This document shows positions 25,707 through 35,400 of a DNA stretch of 41,273 nucleotides, piece after piece. The stretch covers positions 1-41,273 of the forward strand of contig JAICJG010000012.1 of assembly GCA_025928585.1 (NCBI GenBank), written 5' to 3'. Numbering within the stretch: position 1 is the first letter of the stretch; every line of letters starts with the position of its first letter. Source of the stretch: Rhodanobacteraceae bacterium (GTDB lineage Bacteria; Pseudomonadota; Gammaproteobacteria; Xanthomonadales; Rhodanobacteraceae). The notes beneath the pieces were generated by a model. That model saw only the letters and a program-made list of their open reading frames with translations. It was not told the DNA's origin and searched no databases. A program made the position numbers and the translations under genes.

Positions 25707-25723
25707 GGCGGGCGATGCCCGCC
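25707..25723. terminator. Stem-loop between convergent glutaredoxin and yceI genes
   Basis: The arms ggcgggc and gcccgcc enclose loop gat, a perfect 7-bp stem. It lies in the 104-bp gap between two convergent genes and could stop transcription from both sides, or be a REP-type element. No T-run is present. Confidence 0.45.
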
Positions 25724-25781
25724 CCACCCGGTTGAACGGGGATCAATGCCGGTTCAGGCGCTTGTACCCGCGTCAAGAATG

Positions 25782-26342
25782 TCAGCGGTGCAACAGCAGG
25801 TGCCCGTGCACGGTGACGTCATTGCCGATCATGGACGGGTCGGCCCACTGGCCTGCACCGATCCCGAAATCGAGGCGTTTCAGACGGGCCGTCACGTCCA
25901 GCGTCGCGGCGCCGCCCTGCGGAGAGAACGCAACGTCGAGCATGACCGGCTTGCTGATGCCGCGCAGGGTGAGCGTGCCGTCGGCCACGATCTTGCCGTT
26001 CGCCGCCTGGTGGAACGAAGTGGTGACGAAATACGCGCGCGGAAATTTCGTGGTGTCGAAGAAATCCGCACCGAGCGCGGTGTGGTCGCGTTCGGCGTTT
26101 TGCGTGTCGAGGCTGGTGATGTCGACCGTGACCTCGAACTTCGCGTGCGCGAGATCTTTCGGGTCGTAGTCGATCACCGCGGTAAAGCGCCGGAATTGCC
26201 CTGTGTAGGGCACGCCCTGGTAGGCGTTGGTGAACGTCAGGGCGCTGCGCGCGGCGTCCACCTGCCAGGTCTTCGCCAGGGCGGGGGCGGCAAAACAGAC
26301 CACAGCGGCCGTGCACAACCATCCGAGGGCAACCTTCATCAT
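25782..26342 (-). CDS. YceI-family periplasmic protein (downstream copy)
   Basis: YceI proteins are secreted lipocalin-like barrels that bind long isoprenoid molecules such as quinones. The 186 residues begin with a signal peptide (LGWLCTAAVVCFAAPALA) and contain the core pattern WQVDAARSALTFTNAYQG, then DGTLTLRGISKPVMLDV and GNDVTVHGHLLLHR at the end. The ATG at 26342 is immediately followed by a second ATG, and the start overlaps the cytochrome b561 stop by four bases, so translation is coupled. It is a paralogue of the YceI at 26889-27539 but clearly diverged, making a YceI-b561-YceI cassette. Confidence 0.93.
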   Translation of the reverse strand: MMKVALGWLCTAAVVCFAAPALAKTWQVDAARSALTFTNAYQGVPYTGQFRRFTAVIDYDPKDLAHAKFEVTVDITSLDTQNAERDHTALGADFFDTTKFPRAYFVTTSFHQAANGKIVADGTLTLRGISKPVMLDVAFSPQGGAATLDVTARLKRLDFGIGAGQWADPSMIGNDVTVHGHLLLHR

Positions 26343-26908
26343 CCGCCTCCGTTTCTCTCGCGCGAGCCGACCAGCATGCGTCGCAGCACGTCATCGCGCT
26401 GCACGAAGTGGTGCCAAAGTGCGGCACCGACGTGCGCCACCAGCAGCGCGACCAGTACCCAGAACAACATCTGGTGCGTGAGCAGCGCACGTGGTTTCCA
26501 GACCGGATCGTAACCGCCGGTGAGGCTCGGGATCGGGAAGAGCCCGAACCACGCGAGCGGCGCATTGGAGGCCGAGTTGAACCACCAGCCCGAGAGCGGG
26601 ATCGCGAGGATCAGGAAGTACAGCGTGAGGTGCACGGCGCGCGCGGCGCCACGCTGCCAACGCGGCATACCGGCAGGATCGACGGGCCGCTTTTCGCCCA
26701 TCCGCCATGCGATCCGCAGCAATGCCAGCGCAAGGATGGTCATGCCGATCGACTTGTGCAGCGCGAACACGCGTACCTTGGCGGGCGTCACGCCCATCGG
26801 CACCATGCTGAGGCCAATCACCGCCTGCGCGAGGATGAGCGCCGCGATCAGCCAATGGAACGTGCGCAGCAGCACGCCCCAGCCGGCTTCAGTGCTGCGC
26901 AGGCGCAC
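26339..26908 (-). CDS. Cytochrome b561 family membrane protein
   Basis: This is a four-helix di-haem membrane protein of 189 residues that probably shuttles electrons between quinol and periplasmic partners. Candidate haem-ligand histidines sit in the helices: RTFHWLIAALILAQAVIG, FALHKSIGMTILALALL, ALLTHQMLFWVLVALLVAH and LWHHFVQRDD. The start is GTG 26908, which overlaps the upstream yceI gene by 20 bases. Its end overlaps the next yceI. The direct pairing of b561 with YceI is recurrent in proteobacteria, which supports a shared quinone-related role, but the actual redox partner is unknown. Confidence 0.93.
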   Translation of the reverse strand: MRLRSTEAGWGVLLRTFHWLIAALILAQAVIGLSMVPMGVTPAKVRVFALHKSIGMTILALALLRIAWRMGEKRPVDPAGMPRWQRGAARAVHLTLYFLILAIPLSGWWFNSASNAPLAWFGLFPIPSLTGGYDPVWKPRALLTHQMLFWVLVALLVAHVGAALWHHFVQRDDVLRRMLVGSRERNGGG

Positions 26909-27539
26909 GCGCCTTCTCCGCCGCCGCCTTGCGCGCGGCTCGTCGATAGTCGTCCTCGGCGGTGCGGTCCAGCTTGCCCTCGATCTCGAGGCGGACCGTG
27001 ATCTCCGTGCCGACCGCCTTCGGGAACGCGGTCATCCCGAAGCGGGTGCGGTCGAGCTTCGCCCGGCCTGAAAACCCCGCGATCGTCTCGAATCCGAACA
27101 GTGTCATGCCGACGCGGTTGACGGTGAAATCCACCGTCACCGGCAAGGTGACGCCGCGCAGCGTGAGCTCACCCTCGACCGTTCCGCTGTGCTCGCCGGT
27201 CTTGCGCACCGCGGTGCTCCGGAAGTGCGCCGAGGGAAATTTTGCGGCATCCAGGAAGTTGTGTCCGGTGACCGCGCCATCCCAGCCCTTGTCGCCGAGG
27301 TCCGCCGAGCCGGGATCGATGTCGGCCACCACCTTCGATGCGCTCCAGTCGTCCGGGTCGAAACGCAGCCAGCCGCGCGCGATCGCGAGCCTGCCGACCG
27401 GACGCGAATAGCCGTCGTGGTCGGCGCTGAACAGCACCTGCGAATGCACGGTGTCGATGCGGTAGTCGAGCGGGTGCGCGGCCGCCATGCCGCCGGCGAG
27501 GAGCAAGAGCCACCACAGCGAAGTCAGGCATCGGCGCAT
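26889..27539 (-). CDS. YceI-family periplasmic protein (upstream copy)
   Basis: This first gene of the three-gene cassette encodes 216 residues. The ATG at 27539 is preferred because ggaggt lies 4 bases upstream; GTG 27545 is the alternative. A signal peptide (LTSLWWLLLLAGGMAAA) is followed by the YceI fold (YRIDTVHSQVLFSADHDGY; VEGELTLRGVTLPVTVDF; SGRAKLDRTRFGM). The C-terminus carries an extra charged helix (EDDYRRAARKAAAEKARA) absent in the downstream copy. The gene is divergent from the sensor kinase with 146 bp between starts, so the two may share regulation. Confidence 0.93.
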   Translation of the reverse strand: MRRCLTSLWWLLLLAGGMAAAHPLDYRIDTVHSQVLFSADHDGYSRPVGRLAIARGWLRFDPDDWSASKVVADIDPGSADLGDKGWDGAVTGHNFLDAAKFPSAHFRSTAVRKTGEHSGTVEGELTLRGVTLPVTVDFTVNRVGMTLFGFETIAGFSGRAKLDRTRFGMTAFPKAVGTEITVRLEIEGKLDRTAEDDYRRAARKAAAEKARAPAQH

Positions 27540-27685
27540 ACGCACCTCCAGGGGCCAGGCGCTGTGCCACGTGCCATAGCGTCAACAGGCCCTCCTCGAA
27601 CATGGTCGCATGCAATGAGTGCCACGCGCATCCCGGACGGTTTTGCGGCATCATCGGAGGCCGGCCCTGAGGGGGGAGACGCGAC
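27540..27685. promoter_or_regulatory. Divergent control region between the yceI-b561 cassette and hybrid kinase
   Basis: This 146-bp region must hold promoters for both directions. Reading toward yceI, ttgacg (27580-27585, minus) resembles a -35 but no -10 at proper spacing is evident. Toward the kinase only the Shine-Dalgarno ggggggag before 27686 is clear. No operator-like dyad stands out. Confidence 0.4.
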
Positions 27686-30600
27686 ATGCTGGCTGCCTTG
27701 CTGCTGGCCGGAGCCCTGGCCAACCCCGCCCCACCGGCACCGGCGCGGGTGCCGCCGACGCCGGTGTTCCGCACCTACGGCGTCGCCGACGGACTCCCCT
27801 CGGCGAGCGTCTACAGCGTCACCCAGGACCACGCCGGCTATCTCTGGATCGGCACCCACGACGGGCTGGCGCGCTACGACAGCCGCGGCTTCCGGGTCTT
27901 CCGCCACGATCCGGCGCGACCCGCCTCATTGCCGGCCGACGACGTCTCGGCGCTGCTGGTCGATCGCGGCGGCAGGCTCTGGGTCGGCGGGGAAGGCACC
28001 GGGCTCAACCTTCGGGAACCCGCGACTGGCGGCTTCCGGCACTGGCTGCACGATCCGAACCGCCCGGGAAGCCTCTCCGCCAATGACGTGATGGCGCTCG
28101 CCCAGGACCGCGCGGGCACGATCTGGGTGGGTACCTATGCCGGGGGTCTGGACCGCCTCGACCCCGGCGGAGGAAGCTTCGGCCACTTTCGCCATCGCGA
28201 CGGCGACCCCGCCAGCATCGCCTCCGACAACGTCACCGCGCTGGCCGCGGCGGCTGGCGGCGGATTGTGGATCGGCACCGATGCGGGCCTTGACCGGCTG
28301 GACGCCCGGGGTCGCATCCATCGGGTCGCCCTCCCCGGGCCCGGCGGGCGCGCGACGGTCTGGCAGATCCGCATTGCCGGCGACGGCGTGGACGCAGCGA
28401 CCAGCCTCGGGTTGTTCCATGTCGATGCAAACGGGCACGCCGCGTTGATCGGATCGCCCGGGGGCGCACTCGCCAGCCTGCGCGGGCGCAACGGCGGCCT
28501 CTGGATCGCCCGTCGCGGCGGCCTCGTGTGGGTCGATGCCGATGGAACGGAGCGCCGCGAGGCACCGATCCCCGGCGTCGCCGGCAGCCTGCCCGGCCAC
28601 CTCCCCGACGACCTGTTCCGTGACCGCGAAGGCGGCCTGTGGGTCGCGCTGGTCGATGGGGGGCTCGCCTACCTGCCGCCGCAATGGCGCGCCTTCAGCA
28701 TGTTCCGCCATGTCCCGGGCGATCCCGACAGCCTCGCCACCGACCGCGTCCGTGCACTCGCGCGGGCCGACGACGGCACCTTGTGGATCGGCGGCGCCCG
28801 CATGCTCGACCGAATCGATCCGGTCAGCGGCGCGGTTCGGCACGTGGCGGTTCCGGGTCTCGCCCGGATGTCGGTGTCGGCGCTCGCGGAAGACGCGGCG
28901 GGCCGCTTGTGGATCGGCAGCCGCGACGGGCTGTTCGTGCGGAACGGGCGCAAGCTGGAACAGGTCGCCAAAGGCGATCCGCGCCTGCGACACGGAATCT
29001 GGCGGCTGCTGGCGGCGCGGGACGGGACGGTCTGGTGTGCGGGCGTGGGGACCGGCGTATTCCGGGTCGACGTGCGCGACCTCGGCATCCGGCCGATCGC
29101 GCCCCCGGCGGCCGACGAAGGCGCGCAGGAGATCGTGCAGCTGCGCGAGGGGCCCGACGCTTCCCTGTGGGCTGCCAGCAAGGCCGGGCTCGCGCGCCTG
29201 CCGCCGGGCGCCGCGCGATTCGCGTTCGTGCCCGGCGTCGCCCGCGGCAAGGTGTTCGCGTTTGCATTCGGCCCGGGCGACGCGCTCTGGATCGCGCGCG
29301 AGAACCGCCTGCAGCAATATCGCCTGCACGACGGTCGTGCGACGCTGGTGCGGGAAATCGGACATGACGAAGGTTGGCCCGATACCGGGGTCTCGGGGAT
29401 GGAGACCGGATCGGATGGCCGCGTATTCGCGCTGGGCGCGCGCAGTCTGCTGGTGTACAGCCCGCAGCAGCGGCGCCTGCGCGCGTTCGCCACCGCGGAA
29501 GGCCTCGCCAGCACGGATTTCACCGGCGATGCGCTGCTGCGCGCGGGCGACGGCCAGTTGTTCGCGGGCAGCCTCGCGGGATTGATCGGCATCCGCGTCG
29601 ACGAATTGCCGCGGCATTCCGCAACACCCGCGCTGGCACTCGAATCGGTGAGCGTGCACCGGAACGGCGCGCTCCAGCAGCTCGACCCGACGCAACCGGT
29701 CGATCTCGACTGGCGCGACCGCGATCTCACGGTCACCGCGCAGGTGCTGTCGTTCGTCGATCCGCCGCACAACCAGTACCGGTTCCGGCTCCAGGGTTTC
29801 GACCCGGGGTGGGTGGAAACCGGCAACCGCAACGTGCGCGAGTTCTCCGTGCTCGACCCCGGCGACTACCGGCTGCTCGTGAGTGGGCGCACCGGCGACG
29901 GACCGTGGGGCGCCCCGATCGAAGCGATCACGTTGCATGTCGCCGCGGCGCCCTGGGCAACGCCGTGGGCGTTCGCCGCGTATGCACTGGCGACGGTCCT
30001 GCTCGCGGCCTGGGTCCTGTGGGCCGCGCGGCGGCGCATCCGCCAGCGCCACCGGCTCGCGCTGAGCGAGGAACGCCAGCGCATCGCCGAGCAGGCCAAC
30101 GCCGCGAAGTCGCGGTTCCTCGCCAACATGGCGCACGAAATCCGCACCCCGCTCACCGGGGTGCTGGGCATGACCGAGCTGCTGCTGCATACCGCGCTTG
30201 ACGAGCGCCAGCACCAGTACGCGGATGCGATCCGGCGCTCGGGCACGCTGCTGCTGCGCCAGGTGAACGACACCCTCGACGTTGCGCGCATCGAGGCGGG
30301 CAGGCTGGAATTGAAGCCGGCGCCGTTCGATCCGGCGGCGATCCTGCGCGAGGTCGCGGAGGCCGACCAAGGCCTCGCGGCGCAGAAACGGCTGTACATA
30401 CGGGTCGAGGTCGCACCCGACGTGCCGCGCGCGGTACGCGGCGACGCGCTCCGGGTCCAGCAGATCCTGTTCAACCTTGCCCACAACGCCTTCAAGTTCA
30501 CCACCCACGGTGGCGTCACCCTCAAGCTCGAACGCGACGGCGACGGCATCGCGTACAGCGTCATCGACAACGGCCGCGGCATGACGCCCGAGGAATGTGC

Positions 30601-31240
30601 GCGGGTCTTCCAGCGCTTCGAACAGGCCGACGAGGGACGCCTGCAACGCGGCAGCGGGCTGGGCCTCGCGATCAGCCGCGAACTCGTGAATCTCATGGGC
30701 GGACGCATCGGCGTGCAGTCCGTGCCCGGTCGCGGCAGCACCTTCAGCGTGCGGCTGCCGCTGCCGTCCGTGGCGCCGGCCGCGGAGCCCGCATCCACCG
30801 CGGCTGCGATCCGGCGCGGGCCCACCGCTCTCGGCGGCCGAGACGGGCATGCCGGACCGGCGTCGCAGGCGCCGCACGTGCTGCTGGTAGAAGATGACCC
30901 GGTCGCGGCACAGGCGATCGGCGGCCTGATCGAGACCTTCGGCTATCGCGTGACCGTGGCCCCACAGGCGCTGGCGGCACTCGCCGAGATCGCGGCGAAC
31001 GGAACCTTCGATGCGATGGTGTTCGACTTCGACCTGCCGGGGATGGATGGCTGCGAACTCGCGGCGTTGCTGCGAAAGCGCGGTATCGCAATTCCGATCC
31101 TCGCACTCACGGCGAGCGCCCACGGCGACGAGGAACAACGCGCGCGCGCGGCCGGCATGAACGGGTTCCTGCGCAAGCCGGTCTTGCCCGGCCCCTTGCG
31201 CGAAGCCCTGGATTCGGTATTCGACGCGGCGGCATCGTAG
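27686..31240 (+). CDS. Hybrid sensor histidine kinase with periplasmic beta-propeller
   Basis: A 1184-residue sensor. A signal-like N-terminus precedes about 14 propeller-type repeats (residues ~25-640), recognisable by LWIGT, LWVGG and LWIGS blades of the two-component propeller family. Next come a Y_Y_Y domain (~668-750; [16 protein letters not shown]) and a membrane helix (~757-782). The kinase core follows: HisKA with phospho-accepting His817 ([13 protein letters not shown]), and ATPase boxes [19 protein letters not shown] and [10 protein letters not shown] receiver domain ends the protein, with Asp1114 in [11 protein letters not shown] and the conserved Lys in LRKPV. No AraC-type output domain is fused and no separate regulator is nearby, so the downstream partner is unknown. 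Confidence 0.94.
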   Translation: MLAALLLAGALANPAPPAPARVPPTPVFRTYGVADGLPSASVYSVTQDHAGYLWIGTHDGLARYDSRGFRVFRHDPARPASLPADDVSALLVDRGGRLWVGGEGTGLNLREPATGGFRHWLHDPNRPGSLSANDVMALAQDRAGTIWVGTYAGGLDRLDPGGGSFGHFRHRDGDPASIASDNVTALAAAAGGGLWIGTDAGLDRLDARGRIHRVALPGPGGRATVWQIRIAGDGVDAATSLGLFHVDANGHAALIGSPGGALASLRGRNGGLWIARRGGLVWVDADGTERREAPIPGVAGSLPGHLPDDLFRDREGGLWVALVDGGLAYLPPQWRAFSMFRHVPGDPDSLATDRVRALARADDGTLWIGGARMLDRIDPVSGAVRHVAVPGLARMSVSALAEDAAGRLWIGSRDGLFVRNGRKLEQVAKGDPRLRHGIWRLLAARDGTVWCAGVGTGVFRVDVRDLGIRPIAPPAADEGAQEIVQLREGPDASLWAASKAGLARLPPGAARFAFVPGVARGKVFAFAFGPGDALWIARENRLQQYRLHDGRATLVREIGHDEGWPDTGVSGMETGSDGRVFALGARSLLVYSPQQRRLRAFATAEGLASTDFTGDALLRAGDGQLFAGSLAGLIGIRVDELPRHSATPALALESVSVHRNGALQQLDPTQPVDLDWRDRDLTVTAQVLSFVDPPHNQYRFRLQGFDPGWVETGNRNVREFSVLDPGDYRLLVSGRTGDGPWGAPIEAITLHVAAAPWATPWAFAAYALATVLLAAWVLWAARRRIRQRHRLALSEERQRIAEQANAAKSRFLANMAHEIRTPLTGVLGMTELLLHTALDERQHQYADAIRRSGTLLLRQVNDTLDVARIEAGRLELKPAPFDPAAILREVAEADQGLAAQKRLYIRVEVAPDVPRAVRGDALRVQQILFNLAHNAFKFTTHGGVTLKLERDGDGIAYSVIDNGRGMTPEECARVFQRFEQADEGRLQRGSGLGLAISRELVNLMGGRIGVQSVPGRGSTFSVRLPLPSVAPAAEPASTAAAIRRGPTALGGRDGHAGPASQAPHVLLVEDDPVAAQAIGGLIETFGYRVTVAPQALAALAEIAANGTFDAMVFDFDLPGMDGCELAALLRKRGIAIPILALTASAHGDEEQRARAAGMNGFLRKPVLPGPLREALDSVFDAAAS

Positions 31241-31320
31241 CTGCAACCCAAGGCGTATTCCGTCTCGGCTACAACCCGGAGCGTATTCGGTGCTCGATGC
31301 GGCTGCGCCGCAGCTGCAAC
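31212..31320. repeat. 36-bp imperfect direct repeat at the kinase 3' end
   Basis: Units are 31212-31247 and 31285-31320, agreeing at 29 of 36 bases, offset 73 bp. The first unit covers the kinase's last codons and stop. Between them a shorter repeat (caaccc...gcgtattc) occurs at offset 28. The whole lies in the gap between convergent kinase and pepA genes. Confidence 0.6.
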
Positions 31321-31368
31321 GGTCGCCACCGCCGCTTGATCCCCAGCCGCGAAAGGATCTTGGCAATC

Positions 31369-32856
31369 CTAGGCGGCGCTGCGCCGGATCAGCCACTCCG
31401 CGAGCAACGGCACCGGCCGGCCGGTCGCGTAGCCCTTGCGACCGGGTATCCACGCGGTGCCGGCGACGTCGAGGTGCGCCCACGGCGTTCCTTCGGTGAA
31501 CCGCGACAGGAACAACGCGGCGGTGACCGCGCCGGCGCTCTTGCCGCCGACGTTGGCGATGTCGGCGAACGCCGATTCCAGTTGCTCGCGGTATTCATTC
31601 CACAGCGGCAGCCGCCAGGCGCGATCACCGCTCGCCTCCCCGGCGGCGAGCAGTGCGCCGGCCAGGCCATCGTCCGCGCTGAACAGGCCCGAGGCATGCG
31701 CGCCGAGCGCGATCACGCAAGCGCCCGTCAAGGTCGCGGCATCCACCAGCGCCTGCGGCTGGAAACGCTTGCAGGTGTAGGACAGCGCGTCGCACAGGAT
31801 CAGCCGGCCTTCGGCGTCGGTGTTCAGCACCTCGACGGTGATACCGGCGTGGGTGTGCAGCACGTCGCTCGGACGATAACCGCCGCCGTCGGGCATGTTC
31901 TCGACAGAAGGCACCACGCACACGAGGTTGAGCGGCAGCTTCATTTCGACGGCGCTGAGGAACGCGCCGAGCACCCCGGCTGCGCCGCACATGTCGTACT
32001 TCATCTCCTCCATGGAACCCGTGGGTTTCAGGTTCATGCCGCCGGTGTCGAAGGTGACGCCCTTGCCGACCAGCGCAAAGGGCTTCGCGTCCGCTGCGCC
32101 GCCCCGGTACTCGAGCACGATCAGCTTGGGCGGAGTAGCCGAGCCCGACGCCACCGCCAGCAACGCGCCCATTCCAAGCCTTTCCATGTCGGCACGTTCG
32201 AGCACTTCCAGCGTCACCGACTCGGCGTGGCCGTCGGCGATCGTCTTCGCCTGCGCGGCAACGTGCGAGGGCGTGCACAGGTTGGGCGGCAGGCAACCCA
32301 GTTCGCGCGCAAACGCGACGCCGCGGGCGATCGCGCGCGCCTCCTCGAGGCCGCGGGCCACTTCGCTGCCGGCCACGAGCACCAGCTTCGCGAGCCTCGG
32401 CACCTCGGGGTCGGAGGGCTTGAGTGTCGCCGTGTAGCGAAAGCAGGCGTGGTCGATTGCCAGCGCGCAGGCGCGCACGCGCCAGTCGGCGTCGCAGCCG
32501 GGGACGTCCAGCTCCGGCAGCCACGCGCACGCTGACCCGACCGGCAACCGCTTCAGTGCCTTGCCCGCCGCACCGCACGCGCGCTCGTACGCGCGCGCAT
32601 CGAATTTGCCGCGGGCACCGAGGCCCACCAGCACCACCCGCGGCGCCGCGACACCCGCGAGGCCGTGCAGCACCAGCGTGCTGCCGATCTTCCCGGAAAA
32701 ATCCCGGCTCGCGCCGAGGCGCGCGATCACACCGCCGCTCGCGGCGTCGATCACGGCAGCGGCGGGCGACAAACCTTCCTCGTAGACGCCGACGACCGCA
32801 CAAGCTGTGTCTTCGCGGTCGGCCGCGCCGGAACCGAGGCTGAATTCAAGCGTCAT
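31369..32856 (-). CDS. pepA: Leucyl aminopeptidase
   Basis: PepA is a hexameric two-metal M17 aminopeptidase; in E. coli it also binds DNA as an accessory factor for Xer recombination and for carAB regulation. The 495 residues include the metal and active-site blocks VGKGVTFDTGGMNLKP, MEEMKYDMCGAAGVLG and NTDAEGRLILCDAL. The ATG at 32856 follows agggag at good distance. It is divergent from lptF, an arrangement conserved with E. coli, where pepA also sits back to back with lptF. xerD lies only 3.7 kb away. Whether this PepA has the DNA-binding role is not visible from sequence. Confidence 0.97.
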   Translation of the reverse strand: MTLEFSLGSGAADREDTACAVVGVYEEGLSPAAAVIDAASGGVIARLGASRDFSGKIGSTLVLHGLAGVAAPRVVLVGLGARGKFDARAYERACGAAGKALKRLPVGSACAWLPELDVPGCDADWRVRACALAIDHACFRYTATLKPSDPEVPRLAKLVLVAGSEVARGLEEARAIARGVAFARELGCLPPNLCTPSHVAAQAKTIADGHAESVTLEVLERADMERLGMGALLAVASGSATPPKLIVLEYRGGAADAKPFALVGKGVTFDTGGMNLKPTGSMEEMKYDMCGAAGVLGAFLSAVEMKLPLNLVCVVPSVENMPDGGGYRPSDVLHTHAGITVEVLNTDAEGRLILCDALSYTCKRFQPQALVDAATLTGACVIALGAHASGLFSADDGLAGALLAAGEASGDRAWRLPLWNEYREQLESAFADIANVGGKSAGAVTAALFLSRFTEGTPWAHLDVAGTAWIPGRKGYATGRPVPLLAEWLIRRSAA

Positions 32857-33054
32857 GGCTGCTCCCTGGAAGGCCGGGCGGGCGAATGCGCGCCGCTACA
32901 CTTGGCGCCCGCAAAACGCTTGAGTCTAGGGAACATTCGGATAACCTTCCAGTTTTCCGTCCGGTTTCCCCGGGATGCGCGCCCGCTCGTCCGCGCGACG
33001 GGCCGGGCGCCGCTTGGTTCCGGGACGATCCCGCGACAGGTTCGAACAATCGCA
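32857..33054. promoter_or_regulatory. pepA-lptF divergent intergenic region
   Basis: These 198 bp separate the two start codons. A tacact at 32894-32899 is a possible -10 for lptF; the same segment read on the minus strand gives tgtagc, a weak candidate for pepA. No convincing -35 pairs with either. Confidence 0.35.
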
Positions 33055-34176
33055 ATGCCGCGTCTATCCATCCTCGACCGCTACCTTCTGCGCGAATTCC
33101 TGTTCGGCACCCTGGCGGCCGTCGTGGTGCTGCTGGTGATCTTTACCGGCAGCACCTTCGCGGACATCGTCAACAAGGTCGCGACCGGACGGCTTCCGGG
33201 GGCGGTGATGTTCACGGTGCTCGGGCTGAACCTCGTCGATACCCTGCAGGCGCTGCTGCCGATGGCGATGTTCCTCGGCATCCTGGTCGCGCTCGGCCGG
33301 ATGTACCGCGACAGCGAGATGCACGTGTTGTCGGCTTCCGGGTTCGGGCCCTCGGGCCTGCTGAAGCCCGCCGGCGTGTTCGCGACCGGGACCGCAATCC
33401 TGGTGGCCCTGGTGTCGCTGTGGCTCGGGCCGCTCGCCGCCCGCGCGTCGAACGCGGAAATCACCGAAGCCAACCGCTCGGTGATCGCGGCCGGCCTCGA
33501 GGCGGGACAGTTCACGAGCCTGCCGGGCCGCGGCGGCATCCTGTTCGCGAGCAGCGTGAGCCCGGACGGCACCAAGCTCGGCAAGTTGTTCGTCGAGAGC
33601 GAGCAGACCGGCAAGGACGGCACCACCAGCATCAGCGTGATCACCGCGGACCACGGCGACCTCTTCCACGAAGGGCAGGAGGACAACCGCTACGTCGCGC
33701 TGCACGACGGCCATCGTTACGACATCCGGCTCGACCAGGACAATTGGCGGACGATGAAATTCCGGCGCAACGACATCGCGCTGTCGCAGCCGGCGGACGC
33801 GGGCGACGCAGGCGATTCCGAGAGCCTGCGCACCACGGCCTCGCTGATCGGCGACGACGACCCGGCGGCGCGCGCGGAGCTGCAATGGCGGATCGCGATC
33901 CCGTTCGGCCTCCTGATGCTCGGGATGCTGGCGCTGCCGATGGCGCGGCAGGCGCCGCGCACCTCGCCGGTCGGACGCATCCTGATCGCGGTACTCGCCT
34001 ACCTCGTCATCATGAACCTGATGACCCTCGCGCGCTCCTTCATCGCGAGCGGCAAGTTGCCCGCGGAGGCCGGGATGTGGTGGATCCTGGTGCCGGTGTT
34101 CCTCGGCGCGGCGTGGTCCTTCGGACGGCAATATGCGGCGCGAAAACCGCGTGACGCGGCGGCCTCCGCACCGTGA
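33055..34176 (+). CDS. lptF: LPS export permease LptF
   Basis: LptF and LptG form the membrane part of the LptB2FG ABC transporter that extracts LPS from the inner membrane and feeds it to the Lpt bridge. The 373 residues begin MPRLSILDRYLLREFLFGT, the family's interfacial helix, then six membrane helices in two groups of three. A periplasmic beta-jellyroll (~residues 130-265) lies between them. The DTLQALLPMAMFLGILVALGRM segment is the coupling-helix region facing LptB. The ATG at 33055 gives the expected N-terminus. The stop overlaps the lptG GTG. Confidence 0.96.
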   Translation: MPRLSILDRYLLREFLFGTLAAVVVLLVIFTGSTFADIVNKVATGRLPGAVMFTVLGLNLVDTLQALLPMAMFLGILVALGRMYRDSEMHVLSASGFGPSGLLKPAGVFATGTAILVALVSLWLGPLAARASNAEITEANRSVIAAGLEAGQFTSLPGRGGILFASSVSPDGTKLGKLFVESEQTGKDGTTSISVITADHGDLFHEGQEDNRYVALHDGHRYDIRLDQDNWRTMKFRRNDIALSQPADAGDAGDSESLRTTASLIGDDDPAARAELQWRIAIPFGLLMLGMLALPMARQAPRTSPVGRILIAVLAYLVIMNLMTLARSFIASGKLPAEAGMWWILVPVFLGAAWSFGRQYAARKPRDAAASAP

Positions 34177-35285
34177 AAGCCGGGTTCCTGCAACGTGTCC
34201 GGATCAAGCGCGCCGACCGCCTGATCGCGGGCGCCGTGCTCGGCGGACTGCTCCTGACCTGGCTGGTGCTGACCGGCCTCGATACCTTTATCCAGTTCGC
34301 CAACCAGATCGGCGACATCGGCCACGGCGGCTACACGCTCGGCAAGGCGGTGGTGTACATCCTCCTGACCGTGCCGCGCCGCGCCTACCAGTGGTTCGTG
34401 TTCGCGGCCCTGATCGGCAGCCTCGTCGGCGTCGGCGCACTCGCCGCCAGCGGCGAGCTCACCGCGCTGCGCGCCGCGGGAATGTCGAAGCTGCGCATCA
34501 GCCTCTCGGTGGTCGGGCTGGTCGCGCTGCTGATGGCCGGCGTGTTCGCGATGGGCGAGACGGCGGCGCCCGCCGGCGAGCAGCGGGCGCAGGACCTCCC
34601 GGTGCAGCGCAACGGCGGCCAGTTGCAATTGCGGCCAGGCAGCGGCCGCTGGGCGCGCGACGGCGACGACGTCATCAACGCCAAGGCGGCGCTGGTGCAC
34701 GTCGTGCACGGGCGGCCGGAAGTCGAGCTCGCCGATGTGCGGATTTTCGGTTTCAACGACGCCAACGAACTGACTTCGTTCCGGCATGCAAAGCTGGCAA
34801 CCCGGGAGGGGAAATCCTGGGTGCTCCACGACGTCCGCGACACCCGCATCTCGCCGACGGCGGCGGTGAGCACGACCCGTGCTCGCCAGGCGTGGGACAC
34901 CAGCCTCGACCCCGCCGTGCTCGAAGCCTCGGTGATCCACCCCGAATACCTGTCGCTGCACGATCTGTCCCTGAACATCGCCTACCTGCGCGCCAACCGG
35001 CAGAACCCGGGCGAATACCTCGACGCCTGGTGGGCGCGCATCTTCTACCCCTTCGACACCCTGCTGCTGGTGCTGTGCGCGCTGCCATTCGGCTTCGGTG
35101 CATTGCGCTCGGGGGGTCTTGGCAAGCGCCTGTTCCTCGGCGTGATCGTCGCGATCGCCTGGTACTTCCTGGAGCGCGCGGTGGTGAGCACCGGCACGGT
35201 GTTCGGTGCCTCGGCGCTCGTCGTGAACCTGATTCCGCCGCTGGTGCTGCTCGCGATCGCGGCCTGGTACTACCGGCGGGCATAG
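34173..35285 (+). CDS. lptG: LPS export permease LptG
   Basis: This is the partner of LptF in the LptB2FG transporter. The 370 residues start with GTG at 34173, overlapping the lptF TGA. The same architecture is seen: N-terminal helices (LIAGAVLGGLLLTWLVLTGLD), the coupling segment (SGELTALRAAGMSKLRISL), a jellyroll domain (~130-255) and three C-terminal helices. These include PFDTLLLVLCALPFGFGALR and end at YYRRA. No lptB or lptC is in the window; they are usually elsewhere. Confidence 0.96.
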   Translation: MKAGFLQRVRIKRADRLIAGAVLGGLLLTWLVLTGLDTFIQFANQIGDIGHGGYTLGKAVVYILLTVPRRAYQWFVFAALIGSLVGVGALAASGELTALRAAGMSKLRISLSVVGLVALLMAGVFAMGETAAPAGEQRAQDLPVQRNGGQLQLRPGSGRWARDGDDVINAKAALVHVVHGRPEVELADVRIFGFNDANELTSFRHAKLATREGKSWVLHDVRDTRISPTAAVSTTRARQAWDTSLDPAVLEASVIHPEYLSLHDLSLNIAYLRANRQNPGEYLDAWWARIFYPFDTLLLVLCALPFGFGALRSGGLGKRLFLGVIVAIAWYFLERAVVSTGTVFGASALVVNLIPPLVLLAIAAWYYRRA

Positions 35286-35310
35286 GCGGCGTCTCTCGGC
35301 TCGCTCTTGC

Positions 35311-35343
35311 GTAGGTTGGCGCTGAACGCAGTGAAGCCCAACG
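35311..35343. repeat. Short dispersed motif after lptG
   Basis: The sequence gtaggttggcgctgaacgca, followed by gtgaagcccaacg, matches a motif seen repeatedly between genes in many proteobacterial genomes. Its ends (ttggcgct and agcccaa) can partly pair. Recognition is from memory of the pattern and there is only one copy here. Confidence 0.4.
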
Positions 35344-35400
35344 ATGGAGCCTCACTGGTTCACTCACTCCCACGGGCAGTGCGCGACATCCATGCCTTGA

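Noticed and set aside
27926-31483. 1185-codon open frame on the minus strand opposite the hybrid kinase
   Set aside because: It is a shadow frame: the composition is Arg/Gly/Ala-rich, it contains no recognisable domain, and the plus strand has a complete multi-domain kinase.
33030-33054. tRNA T-loop-like ggttcgaacaat before lptF
   Set aside because: Only a T-loop-like string is present; no acceptor stem, anticodon arm or CCA can be arranged around it.
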